From Clostridiales bacterium (lineage in GTDB: Bacteria > Bacillota > Clostridia > Lachnospirales > UBA12420), in the NCBI GenBank assembly GCA_003452395.1, contig DMOI01000041.1, forward strand, positions 1-64,000: a DNA stretch of 64,000 nucleotides, written 5' to 3'. Every line of letters begins with the position of its first letter. Positions within the stretch are counted from its first letter, which is position 1. Position numbers and translations under genes: made by a program. This document shows, piece by piece, positions 8,334 through 17,650 of the stretch. The notes beneath the pieces were generated by a model that saw only the letters and a list, made by a program, of their open reading frames with translations, was not told where the DNA came from and did not search any database.

Positions 8334-9434
8334 CTAATCCGTTGTAATTATTAATTTACGTAACTCTTCTCCATTCGTTTTTTCATCTTGCTCTAGTTTT
8401 GTTACTATCGCATCAAGCTTGGCTATGTGTACTTCATTATTATCTATTAAATCGTTTATTTTACCTATAGCTTTAGTTATATCTACCTCATCTACACTTC
8501 CTATAGCAGGCATGTCCAAAACATCTAGATAATAATCAACTTTAGGATCATATATAAGTCCCGCTACTGGTATCCTTTGTTTTGCAGCAAATATTATACC
8601 ATGTAGTCTCATACTTATCATGGTTTTAAAATTTGCTGTTACCCCAAGTACTTCAAGTGAAGATAGCTTTTCAGTTATCATATATGATTTATTTTTCATT
8701 TTTGCTATTATCTTTTCTGAAACTTTTTTGTCCTGTTTGTACTGCATATTTAAAAAAACTATATTCATATTTTTGTTTTCTACCACATAATCACATATTT
8801 TAGCTATCCTTTCTACAAAATAGCTTTCTTTATTTTTCCACTCCCTTACAGATACTCCAAATAGCTCTTTATCAAGTGGTATATTGTTTCTTAGAAGGAC
8901 ATATTTATAATCATCTTTATAAAGTCTATCAAGCCCAAAAACTGAGTCAGCTGTAACAAGCATTTTGGGTTTTTTTACTCCAATACTCTCCAAAAATTCT
9001 CTTGAAGATTCTTCTCTAAAAGTTATTACATCCACATTGTTTACTATTTTGCTAGTTAATTTTAAATTGAATTTTCCTGTTATTGGTCCCACCCCATTTG
9101 AATAAAGTATTACCTTCTTACCTAACAATTTTGCTGCAAATATAACACTTAGGTAATATATGATAGATCTTTTACTTGATCCATCTTGAAGTAATGTTCC
9201 TCCACCACCGAGTAACAAATTACACCTTATTACCCTCCAAAGCAGACCAAATGGATTAAAGCGATAAACCGCATTAACCCCATATAGCTTTCTAGTCGTC
9301 TTAGGTCCATTTGATAATACTGTTATATTTATATCTTTATTAATATTTTCCAACACATCTTTTATGGATATTAATATAGCATCATCACCACAATTTTCAT
9401 ATCCATAAGCTCCTAATACTAATATGTTTTTCAT
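8334..9434 (-). CDS. csaB: Polysaccharide pyruvyl transferase CsaB
   Basis: 366-residue CsaB-family enzyme; adds ketal pyruvate to a secondary wall polymer, which then binds SLH domains of S-layer proteins. Typical features: N-terminal GAYGYENCGDDAIL, the glycine-rich LLGGGGTLLQD segment near residue 76, YSNGVGPI, and SMRLHGIIFAA near the C-terminal third. It lies 19 bp after the polymerase-like gene and 13 bp before the glycosyltransferase gene. This is good evidence that the organism anchors proteins through SLH domains; none of those proteins is encoded in this window. Confidence 0.92.
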   Translation of the reverse strand: MKNILVLGAYGYENCGDDAILISIKDVLENINKDINITVLSNGPKTTRKLYGVNAVYRFNPFGLLWRVIRCNLLLGGGGTLLQDGSSKRSIIYYLSVIFAAKLLGKKVILYSNGVGPITGKFNLKLTSKIVNNVDVITFREESSREFLESIGVKKPKMLVTADSVFGLDRLYKDDYKYVLLRNNIPLDKELFGVSVREWKNKESYFVERIAKICDYVVENKNMNIVFLNMQYKQDKKVSEKIIAKMKNKSYMITEKLSSLEVLGVTANFKTMISMRLHGIIFAAKQRIPVAGLIYDPKVDYYLDVLDMPAIGSVDEVDITKAIGKINDLIDNNEVHIAKLDAIVTKLEQDEKTNGEELRKLIITTD

Positions 9435-9453
9435 TTTTATTCCTCATCTCATA

Positions 9454-10701
9454 CTAATTATTTTGCAACGTTGTTTCTCGTTTTGTGGTCAATGCTGCTC
9501 CTATGCCTACAACGATCCAAAACATTCCCACTACTCTAAAATCCGACCAAGTGTATTCAGCAAATCCATTTACAAGTATCCCTAAAAATGCAGCAAGTAT
9601 ACCTAATACAATATACTTCTTAAATTTATCATTTTCCTGAACATAGTTTTTCATTAAATTTATTATAACACTAAATACGAAATATGCAAATACTAAAAAC
9701 CCAATAATTCCTGTTTCTGCAAGTATTTCGAGATATAAATTGTGTGCATGAAGCGCCGTTAAGTATTGATGCTTATAAAATAAATATATACCCGAAAATG
9801 CAGCAACTCCAAATCCAACACCTGTCAAGAAGTAATCTTTTATTATCTGTATTACATCCTGCCAAAGAGTCATTCTACTTGAAATAGAAGTATCCTTTGT
9901 ATTAAAGCTAGTAAGTAATCTTTCAAGTACTCTTGGAGCAAATATAATCAAAGCAATTATCGCTACAGGTATCATTAATATTAAAGCTTGTGTGTAATTT
10001 AAAATTCCTATTGTAAGCAAAGATACTATCAGTCCAAGCAAAGAGGCTCTTGAGTAAGTTACTAATAAACAAACTAAAATCACTATATTAAACACAGCTA
10101 AAATAGATTTATGCCATAACTTTTTCTTATACATCATAAACATTATGCCAATTGGAAGAGCTAATAATAAATATTGTGATAATATATTAGGATTCCCTAG
10201 GACTGAATACGCTCTTACTTGTAAATCTGGGTTTACAGTAGCATCTACCCACTCAGTTTTAATTGGCTTTTCAATAAAAAATTGATACAATCCATATAAA
10301 CTTATGGTTACATTTGAAATAATTATCGCTGTTATAATGTTTATATAGTCTTGCTTCTTTTCTAAAATTTGTATACATATAAAACAAAAGAGTAATCCTA
10401 ACGTGCTTATAATAAGATCTGTTATACTCTTTATTATACTTACAGATGTAAGTGTGGTAGTAATCCAGACTACAAAAAGCATAGAACCTGATACGTCAAA
10501 GAATGTTCTTTTATATAACGGTTGCTTACTTGAAATTATTCTAAATACTATCTTAAGTGCAAGTAACCCAACAATTAAGCATAGTACTTGTGCCTGTGAT
10601 GCTCTTATGAAAGGCAAAATTAAAACTAAAAAATACAAACAAAATTTTTCATTATATATTAGTAGTAGGCCGCCTACTACTAGCATCACTAGATTCAACA
10701 T
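9454..10701 (-). CDS. O-antigen ligase/polymerase-like membrane protein
   Basis: 415 residues with about 11-12 hydrophobic segments and one longer extracellular loop near 275-320 containing SSRMTLWQDV and LHAHNLYLEILAETG, the latter typical of the Wzy_C (O-antigen ligase/polymerase) family. In Gram-positive bacteria such proteins polymerise or ligate wall polysaccharides. The ATG at 10701 follows the preceding stop by 2-4 bases and has only a weak ribosome site, so translation is probably coupled. The role in building the CsaB-modified polymer is inferred from context. Confidence 0.85.
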   Translation of the reverse strand: MLNLVMLVVGGLLLIYNEKFCLYFLVLILPFIRASQAQVLCLIVGLLALKIVFRIISSKQPLYKRTFFDVSGSMLFVVWITTTLTSVSIIKSITDLIISTLGLLFCFICIQILEKKQDYINIITAIIISNVTISLYGLYQFFIEKPIKTEWVDATVNPDLQVRAYSVLGNPNILSQYLLLALPIGIMFMMYKKKLWHKSILAVFNIVILVCLLVTYSRASLLGLIVSLLTIGILNYTQALILMIPVAIIALIIFAPRVLERLLTSFNTKDTSISSRMTLWQDVIQIIKDYFLTGVGFGVAAFSGIYLFYKHQYLTALHAHNLYLEILAETGIIGFLVFAYFVFSVIINLMKNYVQENDKFKKYIVLGILAAFLGILVNGFAEYTWSDFRVVGMFWIVVGIGAALTTKRETTLQNN

Positions 10702-10705
10702 AATA

Positions 10706-11101
10706 TCATATCACTTCACTCTCTATCCAATCTATATACATACTATAAATCATGCTATTTTTATACACTTTGAGTAAATTTTCGAAACATCTTGTGCCTA
10801 CTTTTTTGATAGCCCTCAATAATATAAATAATACACTATCATTAGACCACCTAATTAGACACCTTAATATATCTCCCTTAATTTTGTATGCCCTTATTAT
10901 AATCCTATATGTTATACTATTTTCAAAATATTCATTTTTCTTGTTTTCATTAAATATAAACCCTACTACATAACTATTCTTTAACATATTAATAGCATGA
11001 TCTATCATTCTTTGTGTAATTATATATATCATACTATTTTGGTAATAAATTTTTATATTGTGCATGATGATAACTAGACCTGAGTTATTAACTATATTCA
11101 T
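10706..11101 (-). CDS. Hypothetical protein preceding the polymerase gene
   Basis: About 131 residues, rich in Ile, Tyr, Asn and Ser. Short NS-[IMVYT]-Y-like units recur (YYQNSMIYII, YFENSITYRI, YKNSMIYSMY) with about 40-50 residue spacing, suggesting internal repeats of an amphipathic or membrane-surface helix. The frame opens at 11119, but GGGGAG sits 10 bp before ATG at 11101, taken as start. It directly precedes and probably couples to the polymerase gene. No known family recognised. Confidence 0.6.
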   Translation of the reverse strand: MNIVNNSGLVIIMHNIKIYYQNSMIYIITQRMIDHAINMLKNSYVVGFIFNENKKNEYFENSITYRIIIRAYKIKGDILRCLIRWSNDSVLFILLRAIKKVGTRCFENLLKVYKNSMIYSMYIDWIESEVI

Positions 11102-11179
11102 GTGTTTACAACTCCCCATTTTCGCATATGTTAATCAATTAAGCCCGCAAGGTATTAAGATGTTCTAGAGGACAGATTA

Positions 11180-11202
11180 CTATTTGTTATTCCAACAAAT
11201 AG
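11180..11202. other. Intercistronic stem-loop
   Basis: CTATTTGTT and AACAAATAG form a 9-bp stem just after the DUF4330 gene. There is no T-run, so it may be an RNA-processing or stability hairpin rather than a terminator. Confidence 0.4.
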
Positions 11203-11208
11203 CAACAA

Positions 11209-11706
11209 TCATTCTTTAACTTCTATATTATATATAGTACCTGCAAACTTTATTTTTGAAGATTTTATTACTATAGATCCGCCCGCTTGCCAATCTCTGT
11301 TTCCCAGCATAAGACCTTTTTGTTTATCAAATTGTCCCATTCCTTTAATAGTAATAGTAACATCTCTTCTTGTTACTACCTCTGCACTCACAACTCTACC
11401 ATCATCAGTAGGTATTTCATTTTTTGTTACATCCGTTTCTACATTTGTTACTTCACCTATTTCAGCGTTTAACGCATCTTCAAAAATTATATCTTTAACT
11501 TTAACTTGTTCAGCCATTTCTGGAAGTATTGCTTTTACAAGAACTTTAATTTCATATGCCTTTTTGTCTTCTAATAAGTTTACCTTGTTCATAAAATTAA
11601 TCTTCATTAGTACTACCCCACCAATAGCAACAATAAATAATATAACAAGTAAGTCTATAATATTTATACTACTAAACAATCTTCCTTTTTCATCAATAAT
11701 TTTCAT
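11209..11706 (-). CDS. DUF4330 family membrane-anchored protein
   Basis: 165 residues beginning with the family-typical KIIDEKGRLFSSINIIDLLVILFI: a short cytoplasmic start and one membrane helix (about 16-36), followed by an extracellular beta-rich domain. Function of the family is unknown. It lies 11 bp downstream of murJ and upstream of the polymerase-csaB genes, so a role in envelope polymer assembly is likely by context. Confidence 0.75.
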   Translation of the reverse strand: MKIIDEKGRLFSSINIIDLLVILFIVAIGGVVLMKINFMNKVNLLEDKKAYEIKVLVKAILPEMAEQVKVKDIIFEDALNAEIGEVTNVETDVTKNEIPTDDGRVVSAEVVTRRDVTITIKGMGQFDKQKGLMLGNRDWQAGGSIVIKSSKIKFAGTIYNIEVKE

Positions 11707-11717
11707 GTTTTTTCTCC

Positions 11718-13295
11718 TTATTTTATTATGATTTTTGTTATTTTCTTAAACAACTCTCTTGTTTGTTTTACATTTAAAATATATGTAGCTAATGAGTAAA
11801 CTAAAATCCCAAAAATAGATGCTACTACAAGACTTATTAGATTATACACAAAGTTGCTGTTTATAGCAATAACTTTGTTGAAATTTGTTAATAAATAATT
11901 TACTGAAAAGTACATTATTAAACTTGCTATAAGTACCTTTATCACACTCGATGCAATCTCCATATTATTCCACCTTCCATACTTTATTTGGAATACTACA
12001 TACATAACAATTGCATTAAAGGTTATTGCTATAGATGTCGATAGTGCAAGTCCTTTCATACCTAGTGGTCCTATTAATATAATATTTAATATAATATTTA
12101 ACAAAACACTAAGTATTGCAGTAATTGTGGGGGTCTTTGTATCATTTACTGAAAAATATGTCTTACTAATTATCTCCTGAAGTGCAAAGCCCACAAGTCC
12201 TAAACTAAAAAATATAAACGCCGATTGTGTGAGGTTTGCAGAGTTTACATCAAACTTACCTCTCATAAATACCATTTCAACAAAAGGACGACTAAGAACT
12301 ATAAGCCCCAACTGTGCTGGAATCATTACATAAAAAATATTATTTATTATATTTTGAGCATCGTTTTTGAATTCCGTAAAATCCTTAGCATTATAATTAT
12401 CCACTAGTTTTGGAAATAAAACTGCACTTATGCTATAAATGAGAGTTTGTGCTATTGCTGCATACATCCCATATCCATAGTTTAATGCAGATACTCTGCC
12501 TTCTGGCAAACTAGATGCAAACCTTGAATCAATTATTGTGCTCACACTATAAATCAAAGTAGAAAATAGTATCGGCATAAATAATATAAAAAATTTTCTT
12601 ATATCTTTGTCTTTTACAATTCTAAAATCAAGCGCATACTTCATTTTATCTTTTACAGTAAAAGGAATTTGAATAACTAGCTGAAATCCCCAAGCAACTA
12701 ATGTTGAAACTACTAATCCATATATACCATAATCTCCAACCCAAAACATTAAATATAAAATCAAAAACATGTTAAAAGGTACACTCATTATGGAATAGCC
12801 TATAAAACTTTCCCTTGATTGAAGGACTGCTCTTATTACATAAGCCGCAAATATGATAATACAACTTGGAAATAATATTTTTACAAAATCTATGGTCAAC
12901 CCTAATCTTTCACCTGTGAATCCTCCTGCAATTAATGATGTGTATTCTTTTGCAAAAAGCAATACAAGTATTGAAATACCTGCCGATATTATTAAGAAAA
13001 ATGTAATTACCTTATTAATAAATTTATTTGCTTTTTCATTTTCTCCATTAGAATAATACTTTGTTATTATTGGTACAACACTCACAGTTATTGCTGCACC
13101 TATGGCCATAAATATGGTTATTGTTACTCTCTGAGCCATTTGATATGCGTCTGCCTCAACGCCTGTCCCAAAGTTACTCCCTATAAGTGCTTCCCTAACA
13201 AATCCTAAGAGTTTGGTTGCAACAGTTAGTATTAGAACAATTATAACTGAATTTAAAGTGTTTTTTCTTTTATTAATATTTGTTGCATTATCCAT
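11718..13295 (-). CDS. murJ: Lipid II flippase MurJ
   Basis: 525 residues with about 14 hydrophobic helices; MurJ/MviN of the MOP superfamily, which moves lipid-linked peptidoglycan precursor across the cytoplasmic membrane. The N-terminal pattern KLLGFVREALIGSNFGTGVEADAY is diagnostic. It is near the family's usual length. Starts 22 bp after the DUF3137 gene and is followed within 11 bp by DUF4330, forming the head of the wall polymer operon. A paralogue devoted to the wall polymer instead of lipid II is possible. Confidence 0.9.
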   Translation of the reverse strand: MDNATNINKRKNTLNSVIIVLILTVATKLLGFVREALIGSNFGTGVEADAYQMAQRVTITIFMAIGAAITVSVVPIITKYYSNGENEKANKFINKVITFFLIISAGISILVLLFAKEYTSLIAGGFTGERLGLTIDFVKILFPSCIIIFAAYVIRAVLQSRESFIGYSIMSVPFNMFLILYLMFWVGDYGIYGLVVSTLVAWGFQLVIQIPFTVKDKMKYALDFRIVKDKDIRKFFILFMPILFSTLIYSVSTIIDSRFASSLPEGRVSALNYGYGMYAAIAQTLIYSISAVLFPKLVDNYNAKDFTEFKNDAQNIINNIFYVMIPAQLGLIVLSRPFVEMVFMRGKFDVNSANLTQSAFIFFSLGLVGFALQEIISKTYFSVNDTKTPTITAILSVLLNIILNIILIGPLGMKGLALSTSIAITFNAIVMYVVFQIKYGRWNNMEIASSVIKVLIASLIMYFSVNYLLTNFNKVIAINSNFVYNLISLVVASIFGILVYSLATYILNVKQTRELFKKITKIIIK

Positions 13296-13316
13296 TCTTA
13301 TTTCTCCATTCTTCTT

Positions 13317-14282
13317 CTATTGTTTACTCCATATCCTCGTGTTCAAATTTAACTCCTCAACTATGCTTATCGCAAACTGCAAATCTTCAAAATACTGTTG
13401 CATTGGTGCAAAATCGTATAGTGTTTTAAATACATCAGGTTCAAATAGATTTCTATTATATTGGATTGCTATGTGTATCTTATCACCTTTAAACGATGCA
13501 TAAACAGGTCTTCCTGTTTTTTGTTTAAACTTCTTCAGTCTATCCATTAGACTTGGTGTTAATATGTATCTTGCTTCTATTTGGTCAGTGCTATACACTT
13601 CAAAAAGCTTTTCAAACTCTGGGTCTTCTAGTGCTACTCTATCTTTGCTACCAAACAGCCAGTTTTTTCTATAGTCAGGTATTACTTTAGTAAATCCAGT
13701 AAAATTTTTGTTGTAATCTGCTATAAAAAATAATCCCTTAAATATTTTTTCCACATGTCTATTCTTCCCTGATCCGGTTTCTCTTTCTGCATCTATTTCT
13801 GAAAATTCTATATTTGTTCCTTTTCTTTCTTGTGTTTTTTCAAGACATTCTTCATCAACAATAAACCCCCGAACATAATCGTCTCCTGAATACCTATTTG
13901 GAATAGTATTAAATATCTTACAATCTTCAAAAATTGATTGACGAATACAGCATGCTTTTTCATATTTAAAATTACTATCAAAAAAAGTTACTATTCTTTC
14001 TATTATTTTATCCTTAAACTCTGAAACATATGATTTTTTGAACCAATATAGTATTATACCACACAAAAATATATACCCAACTATTATAAATTGAATTGCA
14101 TCACCACCCATATTAAATATAAAGCTATGTCCAACTATTATTAAAAATATAGGTATGATTATCATTATAGCAATGGCTACGGTACTCTTTCTCATCACTT
14201 TTATTCTTTCATTTTCCAATGGTTCTATTACTGGTTTTATTTCATTTTCAAAATAACCTCTAAACTCCTCTAATGTCTTCAA
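13317..14282 (-). CDS. DUF3137 family membrane protein
   Basis: 321 residues. Two hydrophobic segments at about 32-52 and 58-77 with a large cytoplasmic C-terminal domain; the segment FKGLFFIADYNKNFTG and the ending that describes a short hydrophilic strand-rich region are typical of DUF3137 proteins. Start is TTG at 14282 with AAGGTGG upstream. Located immediately before murJ. Function unknown. Confidence 0.7.
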   Translation of the reverse strand: MKTLEEFRGYFENEIKPVIEPLENERIKVMRKSTVAIAIMIIIPIFLIIVGHSFIFNMGGDAIQFIIVGYIFLCGIILYWFKKSYVSEFKDKIIERIVTFFDSNFKYEKACCIRQSIFEDCKIFNTIPNRYSGDDYVRGFIVDEECLEKTQERKGTNIEFSEIDAERETGSGKNRHVEKIFKGLFFIADYNKNFTGFTKVIPDYRKNWLFGSKDRVALEDPEFEKLFEVYSTDQIEARYILTPSLMDRLKKFKQKTGRPVYASFKGDKIHIAIQYNRNLFEPDVFKTLYDFAPMQQYFEDLQFAISIVEELNLNTRIWSKQ

Positions 14283-14400
14283 GATTTTTCCACCTTCCCT
14301 AATATAGTTCCATTATATATTCCTAATTTTGTGTATAAATTCATTTTATACTAAAACTCAAATTTTTTCAACTATTATAGTAAAAAAGTAGGCAATTTTT

Positions 14401-14907
14401 TCAATTATCTGCTTTTTTATCTATATAATATCGTCGTTCTAAAACTTTTTTTTCGCACAGCATTTCGAATTTTCCATCATATATAATATTAAGCAGGTCA
14501 CTTGCACAACTTAATGCGTATAAAAGCTGTGTTTCTGTTATAAGCCCGTTTCTTCTTGCATCTACTAGTTCATCTAAATCAACTACTTTAATTTTCCCAT
14601 CTGGGTATACCACTACATCTACAAGTAAGTCTATCTCTGTATATACCTTTTTTTCGTCGTCAACTTCCACTTGCATTATATCACAGTAATAATGGTCAAG
14701 GTCTCCCTTTTGATTATATATTTTAGCTATTTTAAATCCTCTTTTTATATATAAATATGCAATTCCTTCTTTAATATCCTCACGTTTATGTATTGGAACC
14801 CATTTGCTAACTAGTAACTCATCATCTAAATAAAGTATTTCATCACTTGATATATCAATTACTTCATCAGGAATATATCTTTTTCGTATTAATGTTATGT
14901 CTTGCAT
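14401..14907 (-). CDS. DUF402 family protein
   Basis: 168 residues of the DUF402 (FomD/YgaC-like) fold: YYCDIMQVEV and the LLVDVVVYPDGKIKVVDLDEL block contain the Asp/Tyr metal-binding residues of the family. Some members hydrolyse nucleotide phosphates or act with RNA-binding domains. Soluble, cytoplasmic. It is 33 bp downstream of the D-lactate dehydrogenase gene, so the two may be cotranscribed. Specific substrate unknown. Confidence 0.78.
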   Translation of the reverse strand: MQDITLIRKRYIPDEVIDISSDEILYLDDELLVSKWVPIHKREDIKEGIAYLYIKRGFKIAKIYNQKGDLDHYYCDIMQVEVDDEKKVYTEIDLLVDVVVYPDGKIKVVDLDELVDARRNGLITETQLLYALSCASDLLNIIYDGKFEMLCEKKVLERRYYIDKKADN

Positions 14908-14940
14908 ATGTTTTATCCCCCCATTATGATATTTATTGTT

Positions 14941-15939
14941 CTACCTCACTTCATTTTCAAGTTCCTCACCTGCTCTATGTTTCCTTATGTTTTCTAGTGT
15001 TACGTGCGCAATACTGTCTAATGCTTCTTCCGTAAAAAAGGCTTGATGTGACGTGATTAAAACGTTTGGTAGTGTGAGTAGTCTAGACAATACATCATCT
15101 TTTATTATCTCATCTGAATTATCCTCAAAGAAGTAATCTGCCTCCTCTTCGTAAACATCAAGTCCTGCATATCCGATTTTACCTGATTTTAATGCCTCTA
15201 GTAGTTCTACTGTATCTATAAGACTTCCTCTGCTTGTATTTATAATCATTACACCATGTTTCATCTTACTTATTGAATCTCTGTTTATTATGTGCATGGT
15301 TTCTTTCGTAAGTGGGCAATGAAGTGTAATTATGTTTGACTCTGTGTATAATCTATCTAAATCAACATATAAAAATCCTTTCTCCTTTGCATAATCAAAG
15401 TTTGGATATGGATCGTATGCTAATATGTTTACGCCATATCCTTTTAATATATCAATCGTGACTTTACCGATTTTTCCTGTACCTATTACTCCTACTGTCT
15501 TTCCGTGCATATCAAACCCTAATAATCCCTTAATTGCAAAATTATTTTCTCTTGTTCTAAAATATGCTCGATGACATTTTCTATTTAGTGTCATCATAAG
15601 GGCTATAGCATGCTCCGCAACCGCATATGGGGAGTAATCAGGTACTCTCACAGCTTTTACGCCACTACCTAGTGCCTTCAAATCTACATTATTATACCCT
15701 GCACATCTTAATGCTATAAGTCCGACTCCATATTCTCTTAATTTTGATATTACTCGTTCATTTACAGTATCATTTACAAAAATGCAAACTACATCATAAT
15801 TCTTCGCAAGCTCTACCGTATCCTCATCTAGCTTGTACTCAAAGTATTTGATCCTTGCTTTATGTTCTTCGTTATGCTTATTAAAAAACTCCATATCATA
15901 TGATTTAGCATCAAAAAATGCAATTTTTGTTTTATTCAT
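14941..15939 (-). CDS. ldhA: D-lactate dehydrogenase
   Basis: 332-residue D-isomer-specific 2-hydroxyacid dehydrogenase; reduces pyruvate to D-lactate with NADH during fermentation. NAD site GVIGTGKIGK (about 150-159), catalytic Arg in NTSRG, Glu in DVYEEEA and His in ITSHQAFFT. The sequence RCAGYNNVDL is typical for D-LDH rather than glycerate or phosphoglycerate dehydrogenases. The start has GGAGGTGT 6 bp upstream. Other related 2-hydroxyacid substrates cannot be ruled out. Confidence 0.9.
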   Translation of the reverse strand: MNKTKIAFFDAKSYDMEFFNKHNEEHKARIKYFEYKLDEDTVELAKNYDVVCIFVNDTVNERVISKLREYGVGLIALRCAGYNNVDLKALGSGVKAVRVPDYSPYAVAEHAIALMMTLNRKCHRAYFRTRENNFAIKGLLGFDMHGKTVGVIGTGKIGKVTIDILKGYGVNILAYDPYPNFDYAKEKGFLYVDLDRLYTESNIITLHCPLTKETMHIINRDSISKMKHGVMIINTSRGSLIDTVELLEALKSGKIGYAGLDVYEEEADYFFEDNSDEIIKDDVLSRLLTLPNVLITSHQAFFTEEALDSIAHVTLENIRKHRAGEELENEVR

Positions 15940-16015
15940 GAATCACACCTCCAACTTTGTATTTCTTTATTGTATACTACTATAATAAAAATATCAATAA
16001 AAACAAATATATTAT

Positions 16016-16044
16016 TTGCAATATTTTTGTTTTTATAGTAAAAT
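16016..16044 (+). promoter_or_regulatory. Putative sigma-A promoter of ychF
   Basis: TTGCAA, 17-bp spacer, TAAAAT, about 55 bp before the ATG at 16101. Confidence 0.6.
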
Positions 16045-16100
16045 AAACACGATAACAGTTGTTAGATATCAGATATGATTAATGAAAGGATTGAAATAAT

Positions 16101-17201
16101 ATGAAACTTGGAATAGTTGGATTGCCTAATGTAGGCAAAAGCACACTTTTTAACTGTCTCACAAATAGCACAAATGCGGAGGCTGCAAATTATCCATTTT
16201 GCACTATCGACCCAAATGTTGGAATTGCACAAGTATCGGATGAGCGTTTAGCCAAACTACAAGCTCTTTACAAAGCACAGAAAACGTTACCTGCAATTGT
16301 AGAGTTTGTTGACATCGCAGGACTCGTAAAGGGTGCTAGCAAAGGCGAAGGTCTTGGCAACAAATTTTTGTCGCATATAAAAGAGGTAGATGCAGTTTTA
16401 CAAGTTGTAAGATGCTTTGAAGACTCTAATGTTACTCATGTTGAAGGTTCTGTAAATCCTACCCGTGACATCGAGATTATAAACCTTGAGCTTATATTTT
16501 CAGATCTTGAAATAGTAGATAAGCGTCTACCAAAAGCAGAAAAAAACATGAGACAAGATAGATTACTTGCAAAGGAATTTGATATGCTTAAAAGATTAAA
16601 AGAATCTCTTGAAAAGGGACTATTCGCGAGAACTTTTGAGACAGCTGATAATGAAGAATTAGAAATGCTTGAAACACTAAATCTTCTTACGTATAAGCCC
16701 GTTATATATGCTGCAAATGTTAATGAGGAGGACTTAGCAGATGATGGTGGGTCTAACCCGTATGTTAATGCTGTCAGAGATTTAGCTGCAAAAGAAAATT
16801 CAAAAGTATTCGTTATATGTGCAAAAATAGAAGAGGAACTTGCAGGAATGGAAATAACCGAGAAAAAAGAATTCTTATCTGAGCTAGGACTTTCTTCTTC
16901 AGGACTTGATAAACTTATAGTTGCAAGCTATGACCTACTAGGCCTCATGAGTTTCCTTACAGCAGGCGTGAAAGAAGTACGAGCATGGACTATAAAAAAA
17001 GGTTCTACAGGACCTCAAGCAGCCGGCAAAATTCACTCCGATTTTGAAAAAGGATTTATTCGCGCTGAAGTCGTAAAATACAACGACCTTATAAATCTTG
17101 GCTCATATGTAGCTGCTAAGGAAAAAGGACTAGTCCGCATGGAAGGAAAAACATATATCGTTCAGGATGGAGATATTATAGAGTTTCACTTTAACGATTA
17201 A
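16101..17201 (+). CDS. ychF: Redox-regulated ATPase YchF (Obg family)
   Basis: 366 residues, full length. P-loop GLPNVGKST (7-15), switch DIAGLVKGASKGEGLG, NVNEED in place of the guanine-specifying NKxD (consistent with ATP preference), coiled coil at about 135-200 and a C-terminal TGS domain ending in VQDGDIIEFHFN. YchF/OLA1 proteins bind ribosomes and influence stress responses. One of only four plus-strand genes of the window. Start preceded by AAAGGAT. Confidence 0.97.
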   Translation: MKLGIVGLPNVGKSTLFNCLTNSTNAEAANYPFCTIDPNVGIAQVSDERLAKLQALYKAQKTLPAIVEFVDIAGLVKGASKGEGLGNKFLSHIKEVDAVLQVVRCFEDSNVTHVEGSVNPTRDIEIINLELIFSDLEIVDKRLPKAEKNMRQDRLLAKEFDMLKRLKESLEKGLFARTFETADNEELEMLETLNLLTYKPVIYAANVNEEDLADDGGSNPYVNAVRDLAAKENSKVFVICAKIEEELAGMEITEKKEFLSELGLSSSGLDKLIVASYDLLGLMSFLTAGVKEVRAWTIKKGSTGPQAAGKIHSDFEKGFIRAEVVKYNDLINLGSYVAAKEKGLVRMEGKTYIVQDGDIIEFHFND

Positions 17202-17236
17202 TGATAATAGTCATCACTATATATGCTAGACAAAGA

Positions 17237-17266
17237 GCGCATAAAACTTTTTTGAGTTTTATGCGC
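17237..17266. terminator. Stem-loop between ychF and spoVS
   Basis: GCGCATAAAAC and GTTTTATGCGC form an 11-bp perfect stem, 8-base loop. It lies between convergent ychF and spoVS. There is no long T-run after the stem on either strand, so termination activity is likely but not certain. Confidence 0.5.
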
Positions 17267-17300
17267 CCCACTACTTACAAATAACCTTTAGCTTACCTTA

Positions 17301-17330
17301 CTTTCTACTTTCTACATTCTACTATTAATT
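17301..17330. repeat. Heptanucleotide (GTAGAAA) array at the end of spoVS
   Basis: Minus strand reads GTAGAATGTAGAAAGTAGAAAGTAAGG. The repeat supplies the last codons and the TAG stop of spoVS, as the related AGTTGAA array does for asnB. Confidence 0.55.
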
Positions 17331-17568
17331 TTACTGCTGTTCTTTCTTCTCCATCTATCTCTATTTCTGTAAATGCTGGAATACAAATTAAATCTATTCC
17401 AGCTGGTGCAACGTATCCTCTTGCAATAATTACTGCTTTTACTGCCTGATTAATCGCTCCAGCACCTACTGCTTGAACTTCTGCTGTTCCTTTTTCACGA
17501 ATTGTATTTGCTAATGCTCCTGCCACGGAATTAGGATTAGATTTTGCTGCCACTTTTAATACTTCCAT
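17305..17568 (-). CDS. spoVS: Stage V sporulation protein S
   Basis: 87 residues, the usual size of SpoVS/Alba-like proteins; MEVLKVAAKSNPNSVAGALA and EVQAVGAGAINQAVKA are diagnostic. In Bacillus it is needed for spore coat assembly and acts on septation; the fold binds nucleic acids. Located 82 bp after rny, the arrangement rny-spoVS being common in Firmicutes. The start has GGAGGTAATAATA upstream. Confidence 0.95.
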   Translation of the reverse strand: MEVLKVAAKSNPNSVAGALANTIREKGTAEVQAVGAGAINQAVKAVIIARGYVAPAGIDLICIPAFTEIEIDGEERTAVKLIVECRK

Positions 17569-17650
17569 TATTATTACCTCCTGGTATTGTGAAAATTTAT
17601 TTTAAAATTATCTTAAGATTAAGAATAATTTTTTTGGCTGTCATTTGTAT

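Noticed and set aside
17237..17266. Strong Rho-independent terminator of ychF
   Set aside because: The stem is perfect but no T-run follows on either strand, so it was listed with low confidence only.
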